64,000 nt of DNA, from NCBI GenBank assembly GCA_020137815.1, contig CM035360.1, positions 4,761,855-4,825,854 of the forward strand. Reading direction: 5' to 3'. Source of the stretch: Hormiphora californensis (lineage: Eukaryota; Ctenophora; Tentaculata; Cydippida; Pleurobrachiidae). Shown here piece by piece: positions 10,382 through 23,919 of the stretch. The notes under the pieces were generated by a model. That model did no database searches. It was given only the letters and a program-made list of their open reading frames with translations, and was not told where the DNA came from. The position numbers and the translations under genes are program-made. The stretch's first letter is position 1. Each line of letters starts with the position of its first letter.

Positions 10382-11370
10382 TGTTTTGTGAAGATGCAAG
10401 CTAAAAAGATACCTGGACTAGTAGTTTCTGGAAAAATGCTAATGGCCATAAGCACTTTCCTCGTAGAAACAAACGTCAGATTTACGGGTCCAAAAAACTA
10501 GCTGTGAAATAAAAAACATACAAACGACTATACTGATGGAGTAAGTCACACTAATCATTATAAATGCCTACTGGGATCAAGTGCGGGTTGATCCACTATC
10601 ATGAACCATGGGCTACCGCGACTCACTGCATCGAAAGCTGTGAGAGAGCATCATTGCGTGCCAAAACTAAAAGTGGATTGAAAATTGCAGGGATGAAACA
10701 AATTTTAGTCCCTGTGCCAAGAGAAACCAAAATACCATAATTTAATGGTGATAAATCTGTTCGATAGACAAATGTCCAACCAGTCGATTAAAGCGGTGGA
10801 TTATTTCACGAATAATTTGTCGGTCCACGGGACCGAAATTTATTCTTAAAAATTTGGTGTATGGATGTGTTATACACCTCTTTTCATCATTACAAATATG
10901 TACACTCATGTGCACCCCCGATAAATTGGGTTCCTACCCACTCTTCTTTAAATTGAATATATATTTATTCACCCTCTTCAAACTGGATTTGGTACGGCAT
11001 AGTTACTCGGAACAGCTTGGACCGAATGAGATCATTGTGGAGATAGTCATAACAACATGGCACTTGCGGAGATAATCATAACAATCTGAACTGTTAAGAA
11101 GAGATAGTCACAACAACCTCTACGTTTAACACGAGGAATCTACGTCAACCCGGATTCTAGGAAGAGTATTTATACTACGACGAGGACGGAAGAAGGAGCG
11201 TTGTCAAGATCGATATCACGAGCGATCACTGAGCTAAAACACCGAAGACTATACAAATTCTTGTCGAATAATTCATTTCGACAGATCTGTTTATTTCCGT
11301 GTTCCTTACCCCAGAACCAATCTATCATCGCTCACCCATTCACTAACCAGCGCTACATACACCCTTAACA
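10382..11370 (+). repeat. 3' LTR
   Basis: The 3' boundary is firm (AACA, matching the 5' LTR end). The 5' boundary is set at TGTT at 10382 because it mirrors the terminal AACA and follows the last pol stop; no clean polypurine tract marks it, so it could be off by tens to hundreds of bases. The last 414 bases are identical to the visible 5' LTR. Confidence 0.7.
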
Positions 11371-11497
11371 AGGACACATTGATCAGACTACCAACGAAAC
11401 ATACAGCAGATCACAACGTGGTAGCACATTGTGGAAGAAGAAAGGATTACTTGGCTACCAATATACAGGACACACCGAATAAAACAGGGAGTGGAGA

Positions 11498-11520
11498 TCC
11501 CGGTAAATCGGGGTCCGACA
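11498..11520. repeat. Fragment of pogo-like TIR element
   Basis: The bases TCCCGGTAAATCGGGGTCCG and the following ACAG match the terminal repeat of the elements at 23092 and 57368. Only one end is left here. Confidence 0.55.
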
Positions 11521-11530
11521 GTATACTTAC

Positions 11531-14185
11531 ATCCTGGATTGTTTGTTGGATGGAAGCAATGCTCTGCCCACTGATACTGGTACTCTTAGTGAATTTGAAG
11601 GCGCTGATAAGGGTGGCACTGTTCTCACAGCTCTTCATGACTTCTTCAAATGTAACCTAAAAAGGGAGAATACAATTGTTAATTGGGGAGTACGAGTTAA
11701 TTAATTTACTTAATTGACTAAATCAATGTTGCTTCCCCTAATATGTTCATTTGTTCCCAGTCTGCATGGTTCTACTCATAGTAAATACCTGAAGTCCTCC
11801 TTCAATGTTGAGTGTATCGTTCATTGTCTTGGTGAGGTTAACACTCAGTCCAGATTGAAGAGTATACCCCTCAGATAACTGAAAAAAAGGGAAATGATCA
11901 TATCAAAAGAATTATTTAACCGGAATGAAAATTTAATAGGGAATAGGCTGTAAATAATTTCATTCTATTTTTCGCGATCTCCTTGTTCTCCTTGATCTCC
12001 TATTCTAAACTACAGTCAGAGCATTGGCCTGGCCCTATTCTCAACTACTTAACAGTCAGAGCATTGGTTTGACAATGATCTCCCCTCTCTCTCTCTCTTA
12101 CCACAGATATCAGTTTATCATCAGAATACTGTTTACACAGATTCTCATCGACCATAACAACAGTAACCAGGATGGCCGCAACCAAGGTGGCAATAGCACA
12201 CAACATGACAGAACAGTAACTGGTGCACATCATGAGGGTTCCACATGTACCACTCTTTCGCTCATTGGGAGGGAGGTCGTCATTCACCTAGGAATGAGGG
12301 TGTTACAGATCTAGGAGATAACATCAGTAACAAGAATGGGTTTTATATATATACTCAGATCTATCTCAGTTGAGATTCAATGGGGGGGGTGTTAGACCAT
12401 GCCAGCCTATTGATAACACACTCACCCTACAACATCCCAGAATAGTGGTGACAAGTCCAATAAGAATGGTAAGAAGAAGGAGAATAGCGAGAAGGAGCAC
12501 AAACAGGAAGACTCCAAACAGGACGTATTTATAGGGCTCTGTTCCATACACCTCAATGCCATCAGGAACATCATCTAGTGTCTCTTGAGATGATGTCTTG
12601 AACATCATTACATCCCTGGAAAGGAGAAGTTAGAATGGGTGGCGTGGTATCGGGTTGCCTGACACTTTGTCTGCCCTCTAAGTAAGTAATAATTCAACAA
12701 GGGATCGGGTTTACAAAGGTGATATATTTTTGGTGATATATGCTACTCCACTCTTTGAATTGTTCATACAAGGAAACAGTGTCAGATAGACTCAATCCAC
12801 TCTTTGACAAGACACTACCAGTAACTAACATGACATGTTTAAACTTACTTGAAATACTGCATGACAGCATTAATGGTGGTGGAGGTATCACTTGTATATG
12901 TCTGAACATCAGATGAAGCGTTCCTTAGAGTCATCTGTACATCTTCAGATATAATCTTCTCGAACTCTTCTTGTGCCAGATTTAGAGTTTTTTGGTAATC
13001 TGCGATGGGGAATATTATATATTGGTATCCTACGTTGGTATTTGAGAGTGCTATTATTTGTTCATTTTACTGGTATTCCATACTCCTAGCACAGATATAC
13101 CAAAATGTTAAAGATGAGCCAACATTTATATCTTGTAAATGTTCTAACCCTCTAAACAGAGTCTAGCTAGGCAACATATATCTTACCAACGTCAGCAGTG
13201 GCGGCCTGCTCTTTGGTGGTAGAATCTAGGTTGTTCCACTGATCATTCACAAATGTTGCCCATTCCCCAATTGTTTTACCATCAAACGTGGATATCTCAC
13301 CAAGCTTCGTCTTGACATCGTCTATCTCATCTTGTTGTAACTGTGAGAGATAGTATGATGAAAATTTTAATTTTTCTTGAGCTTGGTAACTACCCCTCCC
13401 TTTTTCACGTGTAGCAGGAGATGGGCGGGAAATCTTTTCCGACAAATCTTATGTCCATTTTATACTTCCTAAACCACCCGTTACCCTATGATTATTAATG
13501 TTCACTTACGTTATCGACAACGAATGTGACCTCAAACTGACTAGTAGGAATCACGTCACTACATGTCGTACTCGATTCACCAGCGTCACAAGCCTCAATG
13601 GCAGCCTTGCAGACAGCCAGGTATGTGTTGATGGTGTTTATATTGTCTGCTATGCTGTCTATACTGGTATCAAGGGCGTTAACCGTCGTGTTCACATCCG
13701 TCACCGCTGAGGAGGAGGAGGGAGTAGGGGTGTTAACATGGAATAATGGGGGAGGGAGAGTAGGGGTGTATAATGGGGGGTGTTAACATTGAATAGTGTG
13801 AATGTTAACATTCATAGCAGGTACGTATTGAATTGAGTTTATAGTGGTACCCAAACAGTCTACTTACATCCATCAAGGGCGTTCAGCCCAGTCACTATCG
13901 TGTCTTTAGCGGTGGAGAGATTTGTGTTCCCCGTGATATTTGCAACACAGTTATCTACTGAATCTAAAGAGGGGAGTTTCATAGTAACCATGGTAACCAT
14001 CACGATTCATGGTAACAAATGTTTAGATTTATCGAAACAGCAGTGATCAAGTCTAGCCGTGCGTGTAGCGACTTACTGTTAACGAGTGGTGACAATTCTT
14101 GAACGAACCGGGGAAACTCGTCTGATTTCAGTGTTTCAAATTGCTATTAGAGAAAGAGAGAGGAGTGTTATTAGTTGGTGAGAAG

Positions 14186-14269
<84 letters not shown>

Positions 14270-17200
14270 TGTTATTAGTTGGTGAGAGAGAGAGGAGTGT
14301 TATTTTCAGTTGACAGATGGAGATATCCCCCGGGATTTTGAATAATTCCTTCTCTAACTATCTAGAATCATCTCCAGGAAATTCCCCTCTCACTATATCT
14401 TTCTCTCCTTTTCTCTCTCCCCTCTTACCGCATCGGTGTCATTCAAATACTGGACCACATCATCACCAACACCATCAATTGTGTTCGTCGTAGCAGTCTG
14501 AAGAGTCATGAGTTCCTGCCCGGATACTATCAGTATGAGAACTCCCGCCCTGGCGAAATGGTCGGTTAGAAAGATCTCGAATATGTGGGGTGGTAGAGAT
14601 GCTCCCTCCATCTCTATGATGACCCCTCAGAATTCAGATGAAAATAAACATGCATTAAATTTAACAATGTTAATAATCACTGATTATATTACCGGACCAG
14701 TAATTATGTTACCCACCATATGATTCGTAGACAAAAAAACGAAGAAAATCGTGTGAACCCCACAGATGTAGAGAGCTGGTGAGAGAGAGAGATATAAACC
14801 AGCTCGTTTTTTTGTCTACGAATCATATGGTGGGTAACATAATTACTGGTCCAGTAATATAATCAGAGATTGTTAAATTTAATGCATGTTTATTTTCATT
14901 TGAGGGGTTTATCACTCATCGATCCTCCAGGTTCCTTCAAAATAGCGTGTGTGGGTGTGCGCGCATTTCGCGCGGAGAGTGGTGGGTTATTTTGTTGTCA
15001 ATGCGCGTTACAACGCATCGGATTCAGTCAGTGTGTGTGTGGAAGGGGATCCGTTGTAAACGATCTGCGAACCATAACTGTCTCGTGACTCAGGAGCGCA
15101 TGACGTAACAAGTCATTTCTCCCCCTCTCTCTCTCCCTCTCCTTACACGTTAGCAGCTAGCAAGATGAACATGATAGTCCCCCAGATCATTCTCCACATG
15201 GCCGCTGTATTGTGAATCTGCGGAACAAAAAGGAGGGGGTTAGGAGAAGAAAGGGGGATTATGAATCTGGGCGGGAGGCGGGGTGTACGAGGGGGGTATT
15301 AATTTACAGGATGGACCTCACGGTACTATTTAGACCATGCCTCATGGCATCCTAGATCCTACACCGACATAACAAGCTCATTACTCAATAGATCTCTCAA
15401 TGTGTATTCAGTGTGAGTACGTCTCTCAGTACATCTCAATATAATGTCTAACAGGGTTGTTAACAACTTATAAAGTAAGTAACTCAGTAAGTAAGCTGTA
15501 AGTAACTTGTAGGCAAGTAAATAACTAACTAACTTAGTAAGTAAGTTGTCAACTAACGCCCTAACTTACGTACCCTCACAGACCGTCACAGAGCATGGAA
15601 AATAAAACACAGTGTGAGCTACACAACAGCAATGTATGCCCTGACTACTTACAGCTTGAGACTTGTTTCCAAAGAGGCAACATGTCCAGGAACAGCAGAA
15701 CCCAATGAAGAGAAAGATAAATAGGATAATACCTAATCCAACTGCTATGACATGACCCGTATAATCCTCGGCGTATTTTTGACCCGCTTCTGAGGGGTCT
15801 AAGTCCTGAAACGAAAGGGATATTTCATATTATATACCTTATTACCGATATATAACGGAACCTCTAATTAACGAAATCGGTAAAAATTTCGTTAATTTTA
15901 GGTATCGTTAATTTAGGGTTCCGCTAAATTAATGTTCCTTTAATAAAAAATGCTGTTTTAGGGTTAAAAAACAAAAACAAGACATCGAATATAATGTTAA
16001 CATTTCTACTTTTGGTTCTCTTAGTCTTCCTATTCAACATCATCAATAGCTTCAACATTTTCAATTTGAGATATTAGTTCATTATCTGAATCAGAGCCAT
16101 TCGTGGGCAAAAAATCTTGAATCATTCTAAGAAGAGATTTAAAATCGTCGACCATGTATACGGGTCTTAAAACAATACTTTTCAGTAATCATAGTTTGTA
16201 ATGAGGCAAGCCCATGTTCTATCCATTTACAGTAAACAAGGACCTTAATTTCCAACCCTACCTGAACCAATGGTGACTGAAATGCGTGAGGGTCTTGAAA
16301 AACTGCCTCAAATTCACAACCGTGCTCAATTGCAAAGAAAATTATTCTTAATAATTCAATAGGAACATAATTACCATTTTAACCCAGTATTTGTGCTTTT
16401 TGTCAAAATTTGCTCATCCAAACCGATTTTCGTTAATTAAAGGTACGTTAATTAAAGGTACGCTAATAGAAGGTTCCGTTATATATCGGTAATAAGGTAG
16501 TAGGATAACCAAAAACTCTTGCCTGGTATGGCCATTTTCCTGTTGGAGTCTGTATGTGATTCTGTATTAGATTCTGTATTTGATTCTGTATTTGATCCTA
16601 AATCTCCCCCCCCCCCCCCTATTGTGTGCCTCGTCCCTTATTTAGATAATTTTATACAGTTTTTTTGTCGTTGAAGGCGCTGAGGTAGAGGGCGAACAAA
16701 AGAAGAGCGATTGAGAAAGAAACTACATGACTGGATCAATACGTATTTAAATGTTATTTAAAGTACTTATAAGTAAATTATAGAAATATTATTTCTGATA
16801 TTTGATCATAGTCTGAACAACTCAACTCTGTCTCATTCAAATTTAAATCTTGACCTAATTGTCCTCTCCTCCTCTTCGCAAAGTGTGGCGTTGAACAATA
16901 CAATTACACTACACCCCCCACACTCACATAGCACTTTGAAAGGCGACCATTTAACATAACATCTACCACTCTGTCCATCACATCGGACACCATATGCAAG
17001 GCCCCATTCTTTTTTAATGTCAATATTTCCAAATCAATGTTTTAGCACAATACAGGCTAGTAGACTTTACAAACATACAGTCTTTCCGTGTGTACTGTGT
17101 GTACACTGTACTGTGTGTATAACAACAGCAAGTCATGTTGTGATATAGATCACATGTGTTGTGATTGTAAATAGTTTGTAATTTGATAATCATTAGAAAG

Positions 17201-20200
17201 AAGGAAATGACATGGAATGTTGGAAGTTGAGTAGACGTCGAGTAGAACAACTGAATAGTGGATTAATTGTATCTGGCAAAACGGCCAATTATTGTACACA
17301 TTCTATCTCATCATGATGAACTCTTTCCACTCGATCTATCTTCTCAGAGTGAGCTCTTATGAAACAAAATTATAAATGCGGTGTGAACCACACAACTCCA
17401 TCTTTGACAAAAAGACAAAGAAGTCCTCCTTTTTCTCTCTGTCGAGGAGATAACCATGACTCAGCAACACATACTTGTTGGGTGGACCAAACTTGGTATA
17501 ATTGAGAGAGAGAGGAGAGAGAGATGAGAGAGAGATAGAGAGAGAGAGAGAGAGCGATATAGAAGCGAGAACTAGGGGAACAATAAGAGAGGAGAGAGAA
17601 AGAGCGATAGAGATCATCGAGCGAGCTCAGAGATCCTAGCTCCTATCTTTCTCGCGCATCTTCTCTACTTCTCTCTCTATCTCGTCTCATAGCTCGATCT
17701 CTCCTCTCTCCTCTCTCTTCGCTCTCTCTCTTCTCTCTCTCGCTTCTCCTCTCCTCTCTCTCCTTCTCGCTATCTCTCTCTCTCGCTCTCTCTTCTCTCT
17801 TCTCTTCGCTCTCTCTCTCTCTCTCGCTCTCTCTCTCTCGCTCTTCTCTCTCTCTCGCTCTCTCTCTCTCTCCTCCTCTCTCTCTCTTATCTCTTCTAAC
17901 ACCTGATTATGCTTTTCTGAACACCCCACATAACTAATGACCACCTCCCACTGACATTCTGCTGAAAAATAACATCGATTAGAAGCTTGGTACGACTGTC
18001 TGTATACCACTTCCATTATAATGGAACTATTATAGTTGTTGCTACACTAGGTAACCATGGTAACTCATTACCTCACTTTCACTTACACATATTACACGCA
18101 AAATCTCTCTAGTTTTGTACATGGCGCCTTTAATATTCTCTCATACTAATCTGTGCTTGTGAGTGACTCTGGAGAATGACGAAACTTTTAAACACGTTAT
18201 GTTTGGGAAATACGTATTGCATTGATCGAAAGTGATTTCAGTTTTGGGAAGCCACGGATTAACACCACGGTCCAGTTGCTATACAAGGTGGCCCATAAAT
18301 TATGAGGCCGGGGGACGAGCTGTACCTCCGAAACGGTGATAGTTGTGCAAAAACAAACTACGGGAACATGCTGGAACAATTCCTTGGTAACTTTTTGCAA
18401 ATTTTGAGTTTTTTATTCAAAAGTTCATTTTTCATTCATGAACTATTTACACGTTCATTAATGAATTAAGGACTCTAATTTACCGAGAGTGAGCCATTTT
18501 GTTTGGGTTGAATTTATCTTTCCAATGAGCACCATGAAAACCAAACCAAACCAAACCAGGTCACATGGCAGTTGAGAAAATGCTCATGCATGATTTTGGC
18601 TCTTCCTGCGACTTTCAATCAGCTGTATCACGGCTACCTTTTGTTCAATCTTTTTAAAAATTTGGGTGAACATTGGATAAGCAAAGATCTTTGCTCACAA
18701 GAAAAATCAAGGTCAAAACTGAAAGTTCATTTTTGAGTTTTGGTAGTTCATTCCACTCATTCAGGAACCAACATCCCTAAAGTGATGAACAGTGATTGGT
18801 TTTGTTTGGCCCATACCCTGCGATGATAGAGATGTGTAAAAACACGTTTCCGGGCTAGTTAGTGGGTGTCCATGTGATCATGATGATATCTGACACCTCT
18901 TCTGAGCCATAATCAAGGGATTTTCTCAAATTCAAGCATGTGATTTGGGTTATCTGTGATTGGTATCGTGCAGCAATGTTGAGAGATCTCATAGCACCTC
19001 AAAAATTATGATTAGCTCAATGAAATGAGTTGATGTATGATAAAAGAGATTAAAACAGACGTCAAAATGAACTAAACTACCATTTTCGATCCAAAATCAA
19101 CTCATTTCATTGAGCTAATCATAATTTTCGAGGTGCTATGAGATCTCTCAACATTGCTGCACGATACCAATCACAGATAACCCAAATCACATGCTTGAAT
19201 TTGAGAAAATCCCTTGATTATGGCTCAGAAGAGGTGTCAGATATCATCATGATCACATGGACACCCACTAACTAGCCCGGAAACGTGTTTTTACACCTCT
19301 CTATCATCGCAGGGTATGGGCCAGGCAAAACCAATCACTTTTCATCACTTTAGGGATGTTGGTTCCTGAATGAGTGGAATGAACTACCAAAACTCAAAAA
19401 TGAACTTTCGGTTTTGACCTTGATTTTTCTTGTGAGCAAAGATCTTTGCTTATCCAATGTTCACCCAAATTTTTAAAAAGATTGAACAAAAGGTAGCCGT
19501 GATACAGCTGATTGAAAGTCGCAGGAAGAGCCAAAATCATGCATGAGCATTTTCTCAACTGCCATGTGACCTGGTGCTTCAATTTGATTTTCATGGTGCT
19601 CATTGGAAAGATAAATTCAACCCAAACAAAATGGCTCACTCTCGGTAAATTAGAGTCCTTAATTCATTAATGAACGTGTAAATAGTTCATGAATGAAAAA
19701 TGAACTTTTGAATAAAAAACTCAAAATTTGCAAAAAGTTACCAAGGAATTGTTCCAGCATGTTCCCGTAGTTTGTTTTTGCACAACTATCACCGTTTCGG
19801 AGGTACAGCTCGTCCCCCGGCCTCATAATTTATGGGCCACCTTGTAGTAACACAAATTACATGTCTGATATAAGACGTGTTAGGGATTCTAGAATGTGTA
19901 TTGTGTAGGAGACTCGATTGGTTGCCATAGCAACTCCAAATTACTAACGATAAGACGTTGGTAATATACCGCGAAGTCTGGGATAATAATGATATGACCT
20001 AGTTCTCTGGTTACCCTTCTAAACCCACCCCACCAGTCTCCCCCGACTGGCAACGAACCTTCTAGAATAAACACGCTTTGTATTTTTGGACAAGTTACTG
20101 AACTTTAATTTACTGTAAACACTACAATCTACATGATGGCGTATAGACCTATTGAACAAAAGGTAGCCGTGATACAGCTGATTGAAAGTCGCAGGAAGAG

Positions 20201-23200
20201 CCAAAATCATGCATGAGCATTTTCTCAACTGCCATGTGACCTGGTGCTTCAATTTGATTTTCATGGTGCTCATTGGAAAGATAAATTCAACCCAAACAAA
20301 ATGGCTCACTCTCGGTAAATTAGAGTCCTTAATTCATTAATGAACGTGTAAATAGTTCATGAATGAAAAATGAACTTTTGAATAAAAAACTCAAAATTTG
20401 CAAAAAGTTACCAAGGAATTGTTCCAGCATGTTCCCGTAGTTTGTTTTTGCACAACTATCACCGTTTCGGAGGTACAGCTCGTCCCCCGGCCTCATAATT
20501 TATGGGCCACCTTGTAGTAACACAAATTACATGTCTGATATAAGACGTGTTAGGGATTCTAGAATGTGTATTGTGTAGGAGACTCGATTGGTTGCCATAG
20601 CAACTCCAAATTACTAACGATAAGACGTTGGTAATATACCGCGAAGTCTGGGATAATAATGATATGACCTAGTTCTCTGGTTACCCTTCTAAACCCACCC
20701 CACCAGTCTCCCCCGACTGGCAACGAACCTTCTAGAATAAACACGCTTTGTATTTTTGGACAAGTTACTGAACTTTAATTTACTGTAAACACTACAATCT
20801 ACATGATGGCGTATAGATATAGTTTAATGGTTTACACTCTAGACCCGGAAGTGTGTGTGTTTATAGTCTGTACCGTGTATTGTGCGTGTGAGATAGGACT
20901 ATCTATAATACATGTACGTCGAATTATATACACAGTGGAGTGTGAGGGGATATATCATAATCATACTATTATTAAAGCAAATAGGGAAATGATGGGTGAT
21001 GGTTTTTTTACCAAATATGGCACAAAATTCCTGGAAATGGCCTTTTGCACGTGTTGTCCCTAGAGGGACCCTGGCAACCTGCCAGCTTGAGCCTTAAACT
21101 GCACGTGCATCCTTGATTCATCTCTCTGCCGGTTGTGTGATTGATCGTTTGCTCGATTTGATCTGTTCACCCCCTGTTCACCACGTTTCGTGAACATGAC
21201 TACTCAACTTCAACACAATCGCCAGCGAGTTTGGAGGAGCCATATGTCCCAAACTGGCGCTGACGCCTATAGACTACGTGATAGAATCCTACAAAAGAGG
21301 TGATTATTATTCAAAAAATGTTGTCAACACACGTAATAACAAAGTATCAATGGCACTAATAAGAAATGGCAGTAATACGTGAAAGTATTTTGCAAATGTG
21401 CTCCTTCATAAAATACTTCAGGACCTGGCAAAAGAGGACCCGTGGTTTTTCTGTCGAAAGAATCGCTGTGGTTAATTTACCTGATAAATTTACTGATTTA
21501 AAAAATTTCAAATGATACTACACTATTTGCTTAGTTTACTGTATAGTGTATGACCATTGAACATCCCCGACATTCGCCCGTAGGGCGAGCGGGCTTACTA
21601 GTATAATCAAGATAGATAAACGATTCAATAGTTTGTTCCAAGAGGAGGTTACTCTTCTTCAATAGGGCGGAGGGCCAGCGGGTGATCTTCTTCTTCTTCT
21701 TCTCCTTCTAAAGAGTGCGCCTCATCAGGACTACTAACCCCCTAATTTCGATTATTGGCTATTGCAGAAGTGGCGGGGTATCCAAAACTATTTTCCCCTA
21801 TTTTCCTTGTTAACCCCCCCCCCCCATCACTTGTACATTATATACATGCTCGGCTAGCATTTTCAACAAAGATAGAAACACTTCCAGGGTCTGCTAATAT
21901 GTGGGGGGGGGGGGAGACCTTTGTTGTTTTTATGGCCAGTTACCATGGCAACACCTGTATTTGTTACCATGGCAACTACTACATGCCGGTGTGAAACACA
22001 CCTGTTATAACATACAGCTGCGACCTGTTAGGAATAAATTCACAACTTGAGCTCCTTTTACCACTGTCTGTCTCATCTCTCATTTATTGCGTGAAACGAG
22101 CACGATCCGAATTATATTTGTGGACTGTCTAAACATCCAAAAGTGAGGTAGATACTTTTACTAGAGAGAGAGTAAGAAAGATATAACAAGAGTGAGTAAA
22201 ATGGATCATGTCTTGATATATTTCTCAAGATTAAACCAGCTGGTAGTAGCTAGTTAAACTCTTCTCCTCTCAAGTTACAGGCGTTTTAGACAGGCATGTT
22301 TGCTGAATTAACATCTTAGAGCCACATTATATAACTTGCGGGAAATACCCTCATCTTCTCTCTCCTTCTCTCTTTTTTTCCTTCTCTCTTTCTCTCCCTC
22401 CCTTCTTTCGTCCAAGCTGTTTCTCAAGTGTGTAATGTTGCGGTAGTTGATACTTTGATACAATATCTACACAGAGTACACTCTCAAAACAAACAAGCCC
22501 TGTACACATTGCTAACCACATCCGACAGACAATGACAAATAGATGATGTGTTTTGACAAACAAACATACAATATCAAGATTCAAGTTTCAAGTTTCAAAA
22601 ATATGTAGACAAATACGGATAGACAAACAAACAGACAAACACAGTACATGATTCGTTAAACACACAGTGAACTCTGGACTAGGTAAAACAAACACGAAAT
22701 AGATCTACAGTCTCTCCAGTTCGTTAGATCAAATGGGGAGAATATTTAGGTGAGAGCCTGCTTGTGTAATGTTATTTAGGTAACCAAGGAAACCAAGGAA
22801 TTTGACAAATTAGATGACAAGAGGGCTTTTGTATTCTCCGTTTGTTTGTTTGTTATAGACATCTTATATTAGGAACCTGGGATACTGAGTTCTCCCCCTC
22901 ATCTTGGTCTACTCTGATAGTATGTTCATGCTAGCCTTGATGGAAAAATATAGGGGAGACCCCAGTAACTCAGTCTTACTCCAACCGACATACACGATAC
23001 CCAGTGGTACCCTTGTATTCTCCGTAAATGATGGTTAATATTATTCTGAAATCGGATTGGGTTGAAAACACGATGACGACTATCCAAACTACAGTCGGAC
23101 CCCGATTTACCGGGATGCTCGGGGGAAAGGGTTTTGCCCGGTAAATCGGGGTTCCGGTAAATCGGGGCCCGGTAAATCGGGGTCCGACTGTAATACCCAA

Positions 23201-23887
23201 TCTTGCCGTACCGTTTCTAGAAATTCTACTCAGAAGTACTGTATGATAACAGCTTTGTCTGAAATTAGAGAATAGGGATTGTAGACGGAGAAAAAAGAGA
23301 AAGAAAAAGAGATATTATAAGTGAGATACACACACACAGTTAAAATTGAGCCTCACTATTGAGTAGTGACATCACTGATATCATCGAATTATTTAGACTA
23401 GTGATCTCATGTACATTCTTACTACACTGTTATTACACGAGACGTGTGTTCGTCACGCATTGTGTACTGCCCATGAAATGTAATACAATTTAACTTTCCA
23501 AAATTTATAATGAATGCATTCATTTTAAATTCTAGAAAGAATTGTACCATTCGAATGGGGTGTGTAGTACACACTGTGTACTGTGTTGGGTAGATGATTT
23601 GCGATTAGCAACACAATAAACATACAGCTTCTACCAGTTCTGTCGTGTGCTCTCCCTCCGTTTATAAAAAAAACAGGGATCTGGAAAATACTACGAGTGT
23701 TGCTCTCACTTGTATCAATGTCGAATCTCAAAACTCGAAACTTTATAAAGATATTTGTCTCCAGATAAATATATTCTCACACGCGTCCTTGCCAATATAA
23801 TATTCTCCTCCGCCCCGATCTTACTCGCTCTAAAAGCTTCTTTATAACCGTCTCTTTCACACACAGAGAGAGAGTGAGAGAGAGAGG

Positions 23888-23919
<32 letters not shown>

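Larger units (their letters stand above)
1..11370 (+). mobile_element. Ty3/gypsy-like LTR retrotransposon, 5' end cut by window
   Basis: Two direct repeats bound the element: bases 1-414 match 10957-11370 with no difference that I could see. Between them, in order, lie gag with a CCHC knuckle, an aspartic protease, reverse transcriptase, RNase H and integrase. Integrase after RNase H is the Ty3/gypsy order. The pol region is broken by several frameshifts, and a LINE is inserted at the gag start. The element sits about 160 bp beyond the last visible prominin-like exon and antisense to that gene, so it is probably intronic. The target-site duplication cannot be checked because the upstream flank is outside the window. 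Confidence 0.9.

Noticed and set aside
19394-20309. 81- and 96-codon minus-strand frames starting MSHFVWVEF
   Set aside because: They lie inside the palindromic element and its tandem copy; the same frame recurs in every copy and matches no transposase, so it is repeat sequence.
21198-21305. 35-codon plus-strand ORF MTTQLQHNRQRVW
   Set aside because: Short, isolated, inside an intron on the opposite strand, no family recognised.
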